Source: Cognatishimia maritima
Lineage (GTDB): Bacteria > Pseudomonadota > Alphaproteobacteria > Rhodobacterales > Rhodobacteraceae
Assembly (NCBI RefSeq): GCF_900129685.1
Contig: NZ_FQWM01000001.1
Coordinates: 839,059-903,058, forward strand
Length of the DNA: 64,000 bases
Reading direction: 5' to 3'
This document shows, one piece after another, positions 26,969 to 36,548 of this stretch (position 1 is the stretch's first letter; every line of letters begins with the position of its first letter). The notes beneath the pieces were generated by a model. That model was not told the DNA's origin, made no database searches, and saw nothing but the letters and a program-made list of their open reading frames with translations. The translations under genes were made by a program, and so were the position numbers.

Positions 26969-27832
26969 ATGCGTGGTATTTTTGCAGTAGTGCTGTTGGT
27001 TGGCGTTGGCCTTGCCGGCATCGCGGTTCACATGGCACAAAACTATGTCCAGAAGTATCAATCGGCGCTGGCGCAGGAACGCGAAGCGCGAACACCACCC
27101 ATTGAACTTGTAGAAATTTACGCGGCGACTGCGCAAATGGGCTACGGCGACCCGCTGGACCCAGAGATGGTGAAATTGGTCAAATGGCCGAAAGAGTCCT
27201 TGCCAAACGGCTACTACATGGATGAGAGCGTCCTTTTCCCGGACCACGCAAACCGTCCACGAAGCGTTATTCGCCCATTGGAGATCGGTGAGCCCATTTT
27301 GCAGGTGAAAATCACCAAACCGGGCGAAGACGCAGGCCTGACCTCACAGCTGGAGCGCGGCACTCGTGCGTTCGCTATTCGTGTCGATGTTGCCAGTGGT
27401 GTGTCCGGCTTTTTGCGCCCTGGTGACCGTGTAGACGTATACTGGACGGGTTCAATCAAGGGTGGCGGCTCTGAAAGCTCACGCGACTTTACCAAATTGA
27501 TCCAACCCGGCGTGCGCCTCATTGCGATTGACCAGCAAGCGCAGGTCGAAGGCGTAAGCGGCAACGTTGCCCGCACAGTTACCGTCGCCGTTAAGCCAGA
27601 ACAGGTTGCGGCACTGGCGCAGGCACAGAATTCAGGTCGCCTGTCTCTGGCCCTCGTTGGTGCCAAAGATGACACGGTGGCGGAAGCGATTGAAGTCGAT
27701 CAAATCAAGCTACTGGGTATCGAGCGCGAAGAGAAGAAAGTCGCCGTGGTCAAAGAAGAGAAAAAGGTTTGTACGATCCGCACCCGCCGCGGTGCAGAAG
27801 TGGTCGCCATCCCAATTCCATGCTCAAACTAA
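26969..27832 (+). CDS. cpaB: CpaB/RcpC pilus assembly protein
   Basis: Periplasmic, membrane-anchored Tad assembly protein of 287 residues. It has one N-terminal hydrophobic segment (FAVVLLVGVGLAGIAVHMA), an SAF-like domain (about 45-115) and an RcpC-type domain with GTRAFAIRVDVASGVSGFLRPGDRVDVYWTG, the family hallmark. The C-terminus is basic with two cysteines (VCTIRTRRGAEVVAIPIPC), probably one disulfide. It stands between the pilin genes and the secretin gene, the usual order. Confidence 0.93.
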   Translation: MRGIFAVVLLVGVGLAGIAVHMAQNYVQKYQSALAQEREARTPPIELVEIYAATAQMGYGDPLDPEMVKLVKWPKESLPNGYYMDESVLFPDHANRPRSVIRPLEIGEPILQVKITKPGEDAGLTSQLERGTRAFAIRVDVASGVSGFLRPGDRVDVYWTGSIKGGGSESSRDFTKLIQPGVRLIAIDQQAQVEGVSGNVARTVTVAVKPEQVAALAQAQNSGRLSLALVGAKDDTVAEAIEVDQIKLLGIEREEKKVAVVKEEKKVCTIRTRRGAEVVAIPIPCSN

Positions 27833-27852
27833 GCGCTTTCAAATGCTTAGCC

Positions 27853-27876
27853 ATGCGCCCCATCTCTGGGGCGCAT
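27853..27876. repeat. 9-bp hairpin between cpaB and cpaC
   Basis: ATGCGCCCC-ATCTCT-GGGGCGCAT is a perfect inverted repeat 20 bp after the cpaB stop. Only a short TTTCG follows, so termination would be weak; it may partly attenuate or protect the upstream mRNA. The remaining 150 bp to cpaC hold no gene. Confidence 0.6.
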
Positions 27877-28025
27877 TTCGTGTGTCAGGGACTGTTGCCC
27901 CTGCCCCACATGCAAAACGGCAGCGAAGCCATTGATTCTTGCAAAAAAATGCGAATTGGCGCACATTGATGCCAATAAGGGCAATTAGACCCATTAATTG
28001 AGGCGTGATCGGAGAGGCAGGTCAC

Positions 28026-29438
28026 ATGACATACCGGAACTTTATCAAGGCGGCTCTGCTGGGGATGTCCGTCGCAATTACTCCCATAATCAGCAGCCAA
28101 GTGGCGGCTGAATCAATCCGTGTTGTACGGAACGGAACCAACTCGCTGTTGACCGTGCCTATGAACCGGGCCGTGGTGGTCGAGAGCGAAACACCCTTTG
28201 CGGAACTCAGCATCGCCAACCCGGCGATCGCAGATATTTCGACGCTTTCTGATCGTACGATCTATGTCCTGGGCAAATCGCCTGGGACCACAACGTTGAC
28301 AATTTTGGACGCAGCAGGCCAGTTGATCACAAATGTGAACGTTCGTGTTGCAGCCGACATCAGCGAATTCAAAGAGCGTTTGCAGCAAATTCTACCGAAC
28401 GAAAAGATCGATGTACGCACCGCAAATGACGGTATCGTTTTGTCTGGCACAGCCAGCAGCACGCAGAAAATGCAACGCGCGCTGGACTTGGCGGAGCGCT
28501 ACGCCCCGGAACGGGTATCAAACCTGATGACGGTCGGCGGAGTCCAGCAAGTCATGCTGAAAGTCCGCTTTGCCGAAATGGAGCGCACGGTATCCAAAGC
28601 GCTCGGTGCTTCTTTGAATGGTACGATCGACGGAAATGGTGTCAGCACAGGCACTTACCTCGCACCGGGGAACGCTGAAGCATTGGCAGAAGGCGACCCG
28701 ATCACCCTTAGTTCCGGCGCACAGGGTACATTCCAATTTGGCATCAATGCGGGCGTCGTGCAGTTGAACGCCCTGCTTGAAGCGCTAGAGACCCGCGGCA
28801 TGGTTCGCTCCCTTGCGGAACCAAACCTGATTGCCCTATCCGGTCAGCAGGCGACCTTCCACGCAGGCGGTGAATACCCTGTGCCGGTCGCACAGGACGA
28901 AGGGACCACAACGATTGAGTTCAAACCCTTCGGTGTCAGCCTACAGTTTGTACCGCGTGTTGTGGATGGTGACCTGATTAACTTGGAGCTGAACACCGAG
29001 GTTTCCTCCCTAGACACCGCGAATGGCTACAATGACGGCACCTTCAACATCGCTGCGTTCTCGACACGGAATGCGTCCACAACCGTGGAACTTCGCGACG
29101 GCGAAAGCTTTGCAATTGCAGGCCTTTTGGAAGATGATTTCCAAGACTTGAACTCGCAAGTTCCATGGCTTGGGGACATCCCAGTGCTTGGTGCCCTCTT
29201 CCGCAGCGCTGACTATCGGCGTTCGCAATCAGAGTTGGTGATCGTCATCACTGCGCATTTGGTCACACCGACACGCGGCGAAGCGATTGCCCTACCAACT
29301 GATCGCGTGAAGCCGCCATCTGAGAAAGACCTGTTCCTGTTCGGCCAGATTTCCAGCGGCAGCCGCCCCACCAAAGGTGCAGCCGGCGAAGTGGCGAAGC
29401 AAGATTTTGACGGCTCTTACGGCTATGTTCTGGACTAA
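28026..29438 (+). CDS. cpaC: CpaC/RcpA outer-membrane secretin
   Basis: Secretin that forms the outer-membrane channel of the Tad pilus. The 470-residue product has a signal peptide (to about residue 27, SSQVAAE), the T2SS/T3SS N-terminal secretin domain (PMNRAVVVESETPFAELSIANP), a BON domain (about 110-175) and the C-terminal secretin domain with EPNLIALSGQQATFHAGGEYPVPV and the VPWLGDIPVLGALFRS motif. The ATG at 28026 has GGAGAGG upstream. It is followed by the OmpA-like lipoprotein gene after 13 bp. Confidence 0.95.
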   Translation: MTYRNFIKAALLGMSVAITPIISSQVAAESIRVVRNGTNSLLTVPMNRAVVVESETPFAELSIANPAIADISTLSDRTIYVLGKSPGTTTLTILDAAGQLITNVNVRVAADISEFKERLQQILPNEKIDVRTANDGIVLSGTASSTQKMQRALDLAERYAPERVSNLMTVGGVQQVMLKVRFAEMERTVSKALGASLNGTIDGNGVSTGTYLAPGNAEALAEGDPITLSSGAQGTFQFGINAGVVQLNALLEALETRGMVRSLAEPNLIALSGQQATFHAGGEYPVPVAQDEGTTTIEFKPFGVSLQFVPRVVDGDLINLELNTEVSSLDTANGYNDGTFNIAAFSTRNASTTVELRDGESFAIAGLLEDDFQDLNSQVPWLGDIPVLGALFRSADYRRSQSELVIVITAHLVTPTRGEAIALPTDRVKPPSEKDLFLFGQISSGSRPTKGAAGEVAKQDFDGSYGYVLD

Positions 29439-29451
29439 GGGAGACAGGCAG

Positions 29452-30105
29452 ATGAAAAAAGCACTTCTCGCGACAGTCGCCATGGTCGGTCTTACCGCCT
29501 GTGAAAATCCAAATCAGACGTTCCCGTCTTTCTTTCAGGAAGCCGGTGCAGTAACCGATGCCCATGGTGCTTTCGGAGCTGCAACAGCCAACAACATCGC
29601 GATCCAAAACGGGGACAAGAGCTATACTATAAGCCTTGCGACGCGTTTTGCGGACGAAGTTGAAAGCACAGTCACTTTTGCGTTCAATTCGTCGGTTCTG
29701 GATGACACTGCCCGAGCAACGCTGCGGCAACAAGCGACCTGGATCAGCCAATTCCCGGAAGTCCGGTTCCGCGTCTACGGTCACACGGATGCCGTTGGCT
29801 CTCAAGCCTATAACAAACGCCTTGGCCTGCGCCGCGCACAGGCGGCTGTGGCCTATCTGGTCAGCCAAGGCATCAGCCGGAACCGCCTTGAAGCCGTTGT
29901 TTCTTTCGGCGAAACGCAGCCGCTGATTGTGACGCAAGGCAAAGAGCGCCGCAATCGCCGCACAGTGACCGAGGTTTCGGGCTTTGTCGAAGGCCACCCC
30001 AACCTTCTGGACGGAAAATACGCGCAGGTGATCTATCGCGAATACATTGCGAGCGCTGTACCAATCCCAACAGCTGCGGTTCCGTCGAGTTCCGAAGGCG
30101 AATAA
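29452..30105 (+). CDS. OmpA-family lipoprotein of the tad locus
   Basis: Predicted outer-membrane lipoprotein of 217 residues with signal MKKALLATVAMVGLTAC (lipobox LTAC) and a C-terminal OmpA-like peptidoglycan-binding domain (about 75-175): VTFAFNSSVLDD, YGHTDAVGSQAYNKRLGLRRAQAAVAYLV and the typical RRTVTEV. In position it takes the place of the CpaD/RcpB protein of other tad loci and may anchor the secretin to the wall. The ATG at 29452 is preceded by AAGGGAGA. A terminator follows. Confidence 0.88.
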   Translation: MKKALLATVAMVGLTACENPNQTFPSFFQEAGAVTDAHGAFGAATANNIAIQNGDKSYTISLATRFADEVESTVTFAFNSSVLDDTARATLRQQATWISQFPEVRFRVYGHTDAVGSQAYNKRLGLRRAQAAVAYLVSQGISRNRLEAVVSFGETQPLIVTQGKERRNRRTVTEVSGFVEGHPNLLDGKYAQVIYREYIASAVPIPTAAVPSSSEGE

Positions 30106-30130
30106 GCCAGAAACCTGAAAAAATTAACGA

Positions 30131-30159
30131 AAATGGCCCGTTCTTCGGGCCTTTTCTTT
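30131..30159 (+). terminator. Intrinsic terminator after the OmpA gene
   Basis: GGCCCG-TTCTT-CGGGCC followed by TTTTCTTT, 30 bp after the stop. It splits the tad locus into a pilin/secretin section and a motor section (cpaE onward), which should have its own promoter in the 218 bp before 30378. Confidence 0.88.
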
Positions 30160-30377
30160 GTCTGCCATCACGGTTTCATTGTTCCCAATATGGCAATAAC
30201 AACCCGTCTGCCTTTCAAAAGTCTCACGATACCGCACAATTACGATCTTTTGGCCCAAATCTTGCCCCGTTTGGAGATCAGAAAAGTTCCAACGGGATGA
30301 GTGTGCTTGACGCGAGTCGAGCATCCGCCGCCCCAGTAACAACTGGTGACGACGGAACCGTCTAAGGAAGTAGGGCA

Positions 30378-31652
30378 ATGACGAGTAGTGAAACGAAAAT
30401 TTCTGATCCGAACGCGATCCTGGCCTGTACGGTCTGCCGCGACGTTCAGAATTTTGACCTATTGATTGTCGATATGGAAGAAGTCATGGGCGAACAATGG
30501 GGCGACCTTGGCTTTGAAGACGTTCTTCAGTTTTTCGAACAGCCAGAGGCAGACACGCTTGAGTTCATTGCTTTGGCCATTGATGACCTCGACGAAGACG
30601 GCCCAGAAATCCTTAAGAAAATTGTCATTGCGGCCAAGGAAAAGGGCATCAAAACGCTCTTGATTGCCGAAGATGTCACCCCGTCATTGCTGCACCAGCT
30701 TCTGCGCATGGGCGCTGACGAATTTATCCCCTACCCGCCCCCATCGGGAGAATTGCTACAAGTGGTTGAAACTATGCGTGCTGAACCAGAAGAACCTGCG
30801 CGTCTGCCTGTTCCAGATCCAGCGACCCAACCTGCCGAAGCAGGAACGGTATCGCTTAATGCTTCGGCGCCACGCCGCCATGGTGTGATCATTGCCGCAC
30901 ATGGATTGGCGGGCGGCACCGGAACCACAACGCTTGCTGTGAACTTGGCCTGGGAACTGGCGACCGTCACAAAAGAAAAATCGCCATCGGTTTGCCTGTT
31001 GGATTTCGACCTTCAATTCGGATCGACCAGCACCTTCCTAGATTTGCCGCGGCGCGATGCGGTGTTTGAATTGCTGTCTGATACCGACAGCATGGACAGC
31101 GAAAGCTTTGGCCAGGCGCTGCAAAAATTTGAGGACAAGCTAAGCGTTCTGACCTCACCGCCTGATATGTTGCCGCTGGATCTGATCTCCTCAGAAGATA
31201 TCGAGCGCGTGCTGGAAATGGCCAGCCATCACTTTGACTTTGTGGTTGTCGACATGCCGAACACTGTCGTGCAATGGACCGAAACGGTGCTGAACAAAGC
31301 GCATGTTTATTTTGCGACACTCGAGATCGACATGCGTTCCGCCCAGAATGCGATGCGGATGAAGCGCGCACTGCAGGCCGAGGACCTTCCCTTTGACAAG
31401 CTGCGCTATGTGCTGAACCGCGCACCGAAATTCACCGATCTTTCGGGCAAATCACGCGTAAAACGCATGGCGGAAAGCCTTGGCATTTCGATTGATGTGA
31501 TGCTGCCTGACGGCGGTCGCCCAGTCATGCAGGCCAGCGACCACGGTCAGCCACTTGGTTTGCTGGCATCCAAGAACCCACTCCGCAAAGAGATCGCGAA
31601 ACTCGCGAAATCCATCTTCGAACTCGATGAAGACAACATTCAAGCTGCCTGA
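30378..31652 (+). CDS. cpaE: CpaE/TadZ pilus-localisation ATPase-like protein
   Basis: Tad protein thought to place the pilus machine at the pole. The 424-residue product has an N-terminal receiver-like domain (about 15-135; LLIAEDVTPSLLHQLLRMGADEFIPYP) and a MinD/ParA-like ATPase domain (about 170-415). The nucleotide loop reads GLAGGTGTTTLAVNLAWELA: the lysines of the ParA deviant Walker motif are absent, as in other atypical TadZ proteins, so ATP hydrolysis may be weak or lost. DFDLQFGST and VVVDMPNT give the remaining Walker-like elements. Confidence 0.92.
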   Translation: MTSSETKISDPNAILACTVCRDVQNFDLLIVDMEEVMGEQWGDLGFEDVLQFFEQPEADTLEFIALAIDDLDEDGPEILKKIVIAAKEKGIKTLLIAEDVTPSLLHQLLRMGADEFIPYPPPSGELLQVVETMRAEPEEPARLPVPDPATQPAEAGTVSLNASAPRRHGVIIAAHGLAGGTGTTTLAVNLAWELATVTKEKSPSVCLLDFDLQFGSTSTFLDLPRRDAVFELLSDTDSMDSESFGQALQKFEDKLSVLTSPPDMLPLDLISSEDIERVLEMASHHFDFVVVDMPNTVVQWTETVLNKAHVYFATLEIDMRSAQNAMRMKRALQAEDLPFDKLRYVLNRAPKFTDLSGKSRVKRMAESLGISIDVMLPDGGRPVMQASDHGQPLGLLASKNPLRKEIAKLAKSIFELDEDNIQAA

Positions 31653-31663
31653 GGACATCCTTT

Positions 31664-33124
31664 ATGTTTAGCAGATATAAGAAAGATGCACCGGCCAAAG
31701 CGGTCAAAGCCGCCCCAAAGGCAGAGGTCTCAAAAGCGCCCGAACCGATGGTTGAGTCTGTCGATGCACTGGCTGCGGCAGAACGTGCCGTCTTGCGCAA
31801 GCCGATGCCTGCCGCCAAGGCGCAGGCAGCATCCAGCGACAAAGATCGCAAACGCAAGGAGCGTTTGGGTGAGATCAAGCTGGAGCTGCACCGCGAACTG
31901 CTGGATAACCTGAACCTCGCCGCGTTGGAAAAAGCCACGGAAAACGATCTCCGCAATGAGATCAATGCCATTTCCACAGAGGTATTGCAGGAACGGTCCA
32001 TCGTTCTGAACCGCCAAGAACGTTCGACGCTGTTTCAGGAACTCTACAACGAAGTTACGGGCCTTGGCCCCCTGGAAACCTTGCTGCAAGATGATGACGT
32101 CAACGACATTCTCGTGAACGGTCCGCAACAGATCTTTGTGGAACGTGCTGGTAAGCTCGAACTGACAGACATCACATTCAAAGACGAAAAACACCTTCTA
32201 CGGATCATCGACAAGATCGTGTCGGCTGTAGGTCGCCGCGTCGATGAATCAAACCCCTATGTGGACGCCCGCTTGGCGGATGGCTCTCGTTTCAACGCGA
32301 TGGTGCCACCGATTGCTGTTGACGGCTCACTGGTCTCCATTCGGAAATTTAAGAAAGACAAGCTGGGTATCGATGACCTCGTAAACTTCGGTGCGTTCTC
32401 CGAGGAGATGGCCGCCTATTTGCAAGCTGCGGTCGCAACGCGCCTAAACTTGATTGTGTCTGGCGGTACAGGTTCTGGTAAGACAACCACACTGAACGCG
32501 CTTTCGTCCTTTATCGACAACTCCGAACGCATCCTGACAATCGAGGATACGGCGGAATTGCAACTTCAGCAGACCCACGTGGGTCGTATGGAAAGCCGCC
32601 CTGCAAACGTGGAAGGCAAAGGCGCAGTCTCCCCGCGCGACTGTTTGAAAAACGCCCTGCGTATGCGGCCTGACCGTATCATCGTGGGTGAGACCCGCGG
32701 CGAAGAGGTCATCGACATGCTTCAGGCGATGAACACCGGTCACGATGGCTCGATGACAACCATCCACGCGAACTCTGCCCGCGATGGTGTCAGCCGTCTG
32801 GAGAACATGATTGCCATGGCCGGGATCGAAATGCCGATCAAAGCCGTGCGTTCGCAGATTTCTTCGGCTGTGAACCTGATTGTGCAGGCCTCGCGTCTGC
32901 AAGATGGCTCCCGTCGCATGACGTCCATCACCGAAATCACCGGCATGGAAGGGGACGTGATTTCCATGCAAGAAATCTTCCGCTTCCAGCGCACCGGCCT
33001 GACGCCTGACAACAAAATCCTCGGGCATTTCACAGCCACCGGCGTGCGCAGCCACTTCTCTGAACGTTTCCGCATGTGGGGCTACGACTTGCCTGCGCAT
33101 ATCTATGAACCAAACGCAGGATAA
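31664..33124 (+). CDS. cpaF: CpaF/TadA pilus motor ATPase
   Basis: Type II/IV secretion ATPase that drives Tad pilus extension (and probably retraction). The 486-residue product has a charged, Ala/Lys-rich N-terminal region (1-70), the CpaF N-terminal domain, Walker [11 protein letters not shown] (266-275), Walker B region [15 protein letters not shown] and the His box [13 protein letters not shown]. It begins MFSRYKKDA eleven bases after cpaE ends. The gene is strongly conserved and the call is secure. Confidence 0.96.
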   Translation: MFSRYKKDAPAKAVKAAPKAEVSKAPEPMVESVDALAAAERAVLRKPMPAAKAQAASSDKDRKRKERLGEIKLELHRELLDNLNLAALEKATENDLRNEINAISTEVLQERSIVLNRQERSTLFQELYNEVTGLGPLETLLQDDDVNDILVNGPQQIFVERAGKLELTDITFKDEKHLLRIIDKIVSAVGRRVDESNPYVDARLADGSRFNAMVPPIAVDGSLVSIRKFKKDKLGIDDLVNFGAFSEEMAAYLQAAVATRLNLIVSGGTGSGKTTTLNALSSFIDNSERILTIEDTAELQLQQTHVGRMESRPANVEGKGAVSPRDCLKNALRMRPDRIIVGETRGEEVIDMLQAMNTGHDGSMTTIHANSARDGVSRLENMIAMAGIEMPIKAVRSQISSAVNLIVQASRLQDGSRRMTSITEITGMEGDVISMQEIFRFQRTGLTPDNKILGHFTATGVRSHFSERFRMWGYDLPAHIYEPNAG

Positions 33125-33129
33125 GTCCG

Positions 33130-34098
33130 ATGCCCATTAGCCCAGAACTTATGATTTATGGCCTGATTTTTGTAGGCGTGCTCGTCCTTGTTGAGGGCGC
33201 CTATCTGACGGTCTTTGGCAAATCCATCAGCCTGAACAACAAGGTCAGCCGCCGGCTTGAGATGCTCGACAAAGGCGCGGCCCGGCAGGACGTGCTAGAG
33301 CAGTTGCGCAAAGAGATGGCGCAGCACGCGCAGTCCAAGTCGATCCCACTTTATTCTATGCTGGCCGACAAGGCGCAGCGGGCGGCCATCGCCTTTAGCC
33401 CGCGCCAGTTGATCATGGTTATGATCGCACTGAGCGGGATTTCCTTCTTGGGCCTTTCGATCGGCACGCAGGCTGGTCTTGTGACAAACCTAGTAATGTC
33501 CATCGGGATTGGCGTTGGTGGTGTCTATACTTGGATCAGCATGAAAGCTGGCAAGCGTATTGCTCTGTTGGAAGAACAGCTGCCAGACGCCATTGAATTG
33601 ATGGTGCGCAGCCTGCGCGTCGGTCACCCGTTTTCTTCGGCCATTCAAATCGTTGCCAAGGAAAGCCCTGACCCGCTGTCGACTGAATTCGGCATCATCG
33701 CGGACGAATGCGCCTATGGTCGCGACGTTGGTGAAGCTCTGAAAGACATGGCAGAGCGTCTGGACATGCAGGACATGCGTTTCCTTGCGGTTGCCGTCAC
33801 AATCCAGCAGCAGTCTGGTGGTAACCTTGCCGAGATTCTTGCCGGTCTGTCCCGCGTGATCCGCGCGCGTTTCCGCCTGTTCCGCCGCGTCAAAGCCATC
33901 ACGGCAGAGGCGAAATGGTCAGGTAAATTCCTGTCCGGTTTCCCGGTCGCCGCGCTGATTTTCATTAACGTCAGCGACCCCAATTACTACGACGAAGTTA
34001 AGGATCACCCTTGGTTCATCATGGGCTGTATCGCCGTAGGCCTGTTCCTTGCCGCGAACCTGATCGTGATGCGCATTCTCACCAACATCAAAGTGTAA
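33130..34098 (+). CDS. tadB: TadB inner-membrane platform protein
   Basis: Type II secretion F-domain protein that forms the inner-membrane platform with TadC. It has 322 residues, an N-terminal membrane segment (7-27), two more near 95-140, a cytoplasmic T2SSF domain (about 155-280; PDAIELMVRSLRVGHPFSSAI, QQQSGGNLAEILAGLS) and a final pair of helices. Its start is five bases after the cpaF stop. Confidence 0.94.
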   Translation: MPISPELMIYGLIFVGVLVLVEGAYLTVFGKSISLNNKVSRRLEMLDKGAARQDVLEQLRKEMAQHAQSKSIPLYSMLADKAQRAAIAFSPRQLIMVMIALSGISFLGLSIGTQAGLVTNLVMSIGIGVGGVYTWISMKAGKRIALLEEQLPDAIELMVRSLRVGHPFSSAIQIVAKESPDPLSTEFGIIADECAYGRDVGEALKDMAERLDMQDMRFLAVAVTIQQQSGGNLAEILAGLSRVIRARFRLFRRVKAITAEAKWSGKFLSGFPVAALIFINVSDPNYYDEVKDHPWFIMGCIAVGLFLAANLIVMRILTNIKV

Positions 34099-34108
34099 GG
34101 ACGCTCCT

Positions 34109-35092
34109 ATGCCCCTATTTGATATGCTCTCCCAAATTCTGACAAATGCCCTCGGACCGTTCGGCCCGGTGATCGCAGTGGGTGGTTTGGGCGTCGTGGT
34201 GGTCCTGCTGGCCGTCGCCATGATGATGCGAGAAAAGAATGACCCAATGGCCAAACTTGGCAATGTCGGTCGAGAAGGCACAGTTGAAAAAACCAAGGGC
34301 GACGCCAAGAAAGACAAGCTGCGCCGCGCGTCTAGCAATGAAAAGCTTGAGAAGTACAAGGGTTTCCTAGAACCCAAAAGCGCTGAAGACCTGTCTTCGA
34401 TGCAGTTGAAGCTGATGCAAGCGGGCTATCAATCCCGCGACGCTGTGCGGGCTTTCTACCTTGCACAGGTGGCATTTGGGATTGTCGGGCTGATCGTTGG
34501 CCTTTCTTATTTCATCTTCGCGCTCGGACCAGAAAATGCGACCACGCAGCAGACAGTGATGTGGGTGCTTGGACCAGGCGCGGCTGGCTACTTCCTGCCA
34601 AAATACTGGATCACCCGCCGGGTTGAGACGCGCAAAGAAGAAATCATCAATGGCTTTCCTGACAGCTTGGACATGATGCTCGTCTGCGTGGAAGCCGGGC
34701 AGTCGCTTGATCAATCCATCATCCGCGTCGCCAAGGAGTTGCGCGCAAGCTACCCTTCTCTGGCAGACGAATACGAAATCGTTGCGCATGAGATGAAAGC
34801 CGGTAAAGACAAATCCACCGTGCTGAGCGATATGGGAGAGCGTTGCGGTGTGTCAGATGTGTCAAGCTTTGTCACGGTGATGAACCAATCGACCACCTTT
34901 GGTACACCGATTGCGGATGCGCTACGGGTCTATTCGGCTGAAATGCGCGACAAACGCGTGATGCGCGCCGAAGAGGCCGCAAACAAGTTGCCAACCAAGA
35001 TGACCCTTGCCACTATGATGCTGACGGTTCCGCCGCTTCTGCTGATTTTGGTGTCGCCGTCTGTCGTGAATATTACACAGATTTCGCAGTAG
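34109..35092 (+). CDS. tadC: TadC inner-membrane platform protein
   Basis: Second F-domain platform protein of the Tad machine, 327 residues. It has an N-terminal membrane segment, a basic/charged linker (residues 50-90), two further helices and the T2SSF domain (about 185-315) with GFPDSLDMMLVCVEAGQSLDQSI. AAGGA precedes the ATG. It sits between tadB and tadD with short gaps, as expected for one transcript. Confidence 0.94.
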   Translation: MPLFDMLSQILTNALGPFGPVIAVGGLGVVVVLLAVAMMMREKNDPMAKLGNVGREGTVEKTKGDAKKDKLRRASSNEKLEKYKGFLEPKSAEDLSSMQLKLMQAGYQSRDAVRAFYLAQVAFGIVGLIVGLSYFIFALGPENATTQQTVMWVLGPGAAGYFLPKYWITRRVETRKEEIINGFPDSLDMMLVCVEAGQSLDQSIIRVAKELRASYPSLADEYEIVAHEMKAGKDKSTVLSDMGERCGVSDVSSFVTVMNQSTTFGTPIADALRVYSAEMRDKRVMRAEEAANKLPTKMTLATMMLTVPPLLLILVSPSVVNITQISQ

Positions 35093-35097
35093 GCCCG

Positions 35098-35673
35098 GTG
35101 ACAGCTAAACGAAAACGACTTCCCAAGGTCTTCTTGATCTTAGGTTTTGCATTGGCCGCCTGTTCAACGGGCGGCCTCGGCACATCCACGGATAGCCCAT
35201 TTGCGCCTAGCATAGATGCACGAAAAGAAGCTGTAGATCAAACACTTGTCGGCCACCGACTAATGGACGCCGGAGAATACGAACTCGCGCTTGAAGCTTA
35301 CACACGTGTCGCTGCCAAAGAGGGGCTGACCGCTGATGTGCTTGCAAATATTGGCAGTGCGAACTTGAAACTCGGCCGTCTTGGTCAGTCCGAAGACAAC
35401 TTCCGCGACGCTATAGAGCAGGACGAAACGCGCCCTGAAATCTGGAACAATCTGGGGATCGTTCTACTTGAGGCAGGCCAGACAGCTGAGGCGGTACAGC
35501 TCCTTCGCAAAGCCTATGCGCTGGACAATGGCGAAAGTGACGCAATCCGCGACAATCTGCGCTTGGCTCTCGCAAAAATGGAAAATCCCGCTTATGATGG
35601 CCCGCAATTAGAAGAAGAATTCAAATTGGTGCGCCGGGGCAGCAATGACTACTTGCTCCAGAAGACACCGTAG
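35098..35673 (+). CDS. tadD: TadD-like TPR lipoprotein
   Basis: Predicted lipoprotein of 191 residues needed for Tad secretion in other systems. The GTG start is five bases after the tadC stop; the signal sequence ends FALAACS (lipobox LAAC). The rest holds tetratricopeptide repeats (about 55-160): EYELALEAYTRVAA, ADVLANIGSANLKLGRLGQSEDNF and PEIWNNLGIVLLEAGQTAEAV. It may act as a pilotin for the secretin, by analogy. Confidence 0.9.
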   Translation: MTAKRKRLPKVFLILGFALAACSTGGLGTSTDSPFAPSIDARKEAVDQTLVGHRLMDAGEYELALEAYTRVAAKEGLTADVLANIGSANLKLGRLGQSEDNFRDAIEQDETRPEIWNNLGIVLLEAGQTAEAVQLLRKAYALDNGESDAIRDNLRLALAKMENPAYDGPQLEEEFKLVRRGSNDYLLQKTP

Positions 35674-35699
35674 AGTCGAGCAGTAAGAGGACGCAGAAA

Positions 35700-36548
35700 A
35701 TGCGCCAATCTATCCTATTGGGCCTTACGTTAAGTGCAGCGGTCGCCGTTGCTGGCTGTCAAAAAGCCGGGGACGCCGAAGTTGATCGAGCTTTGGAATC
35801 CGTCAACGCCATTGACGGCGCGGACCTGTCAGACCTGATGTTGACGGTCGCTGATCCCAACGAGGGCGTCACCTACTTCCAGCGCACACTTGCTGAGAAC
35901 CCTGACCGCATCGACCTTCAGCGCGGATTGGCGATCTCTTATGTGCGCGCCAAACGCTACACCGAGGCCGTGGGCGCCTGGGGCAAAGTCGTGAAGCACC
36001 CAGAAAGCACGCTGGATGACCAGGTTGATCTGGCCGACGCCCAGATCCGTACCGGCGATTGGGAAAAAGCAAACGCGACACTGGATGCAATCCCACCGAC
36101 GCATGAGACCTTCAAACGCTACCGTCTTGAGGCGGTCGTTGCTGACTCTGCGAAAGAGTGGAAAAAGGCCGACAGTTTCTATGAAATCGCTGTTGGATTG
36201 ACGACCCGTCCGGCAGGTGTCTTGAACAATTGGGGTTATTCGAAACTGACCCGTGGCGACTTTACCGAGGCAGAGCGTTTGTTCACCGATGCCATCCGTC
36301 AGGATGCGGGTCTGTTCACCGCCAAAAACAACCTTGTCCTCGCCCGTGGCGCACAGCGCAACTACACTCTGCCCGTTGTTCCTATGGAACAGACCGAGCG
36401 CGCGCAGCTTTTGCACACCTTAGCGCTTTCGGCGATCAAACAGGGTGATGTAGAGATCGGCAAAGCGCTTTTGCGTGAGGCGATTGATACCCATCCGCAG
36501 CACTTTGAATCCGCTGTCCGCAGCCTTCGGGCGCTGGAAGCCGCCTAA
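35700..36548 (+). CDS. Second TPR lipoprotein of the tad locus
   Basis: A 282-residue predicted lipoprotein with signal MRQSILLGLTLSAAVAVAGC (lipobox VAGC) and several TPR units spread over about 55-280 (GLAISYVRAKRYTEAVGAWGKVV, GVLNNWGYSKLTRGDFTEAERLF, LHTLALSAIKQGDVEIGKALLREA). It follows tadD and its stop shares one base with the start of the prepilin peptidase gene. It is a second TadD-like protein; separate roles are not known. Confidence 0.88.
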   Translation: MRQSILLGLTLSAAVAVAGCQKAGDAEVDRALESVNAIDGADLSDLMLTVADPNEGVTYFQRTLAENPDRIDLQRGLAISYVRAKRYTEAVGAWGKVVKHPESTLDDQVDLADAQIRTGDWEKANATLDAIPPTHETFKRYRLEAVVADSAKEWKKADSFYEIAVGLTTRPAGVLNNWGYSKLTRGDFTEAERLFTDAIRQDAGLFTAKNNLVLARGAQRNYTLPVVPMEQTERAQLLHTLALSAIKQGDVEIGKALLREAIDTHPQHFESAVRSLRALEAA

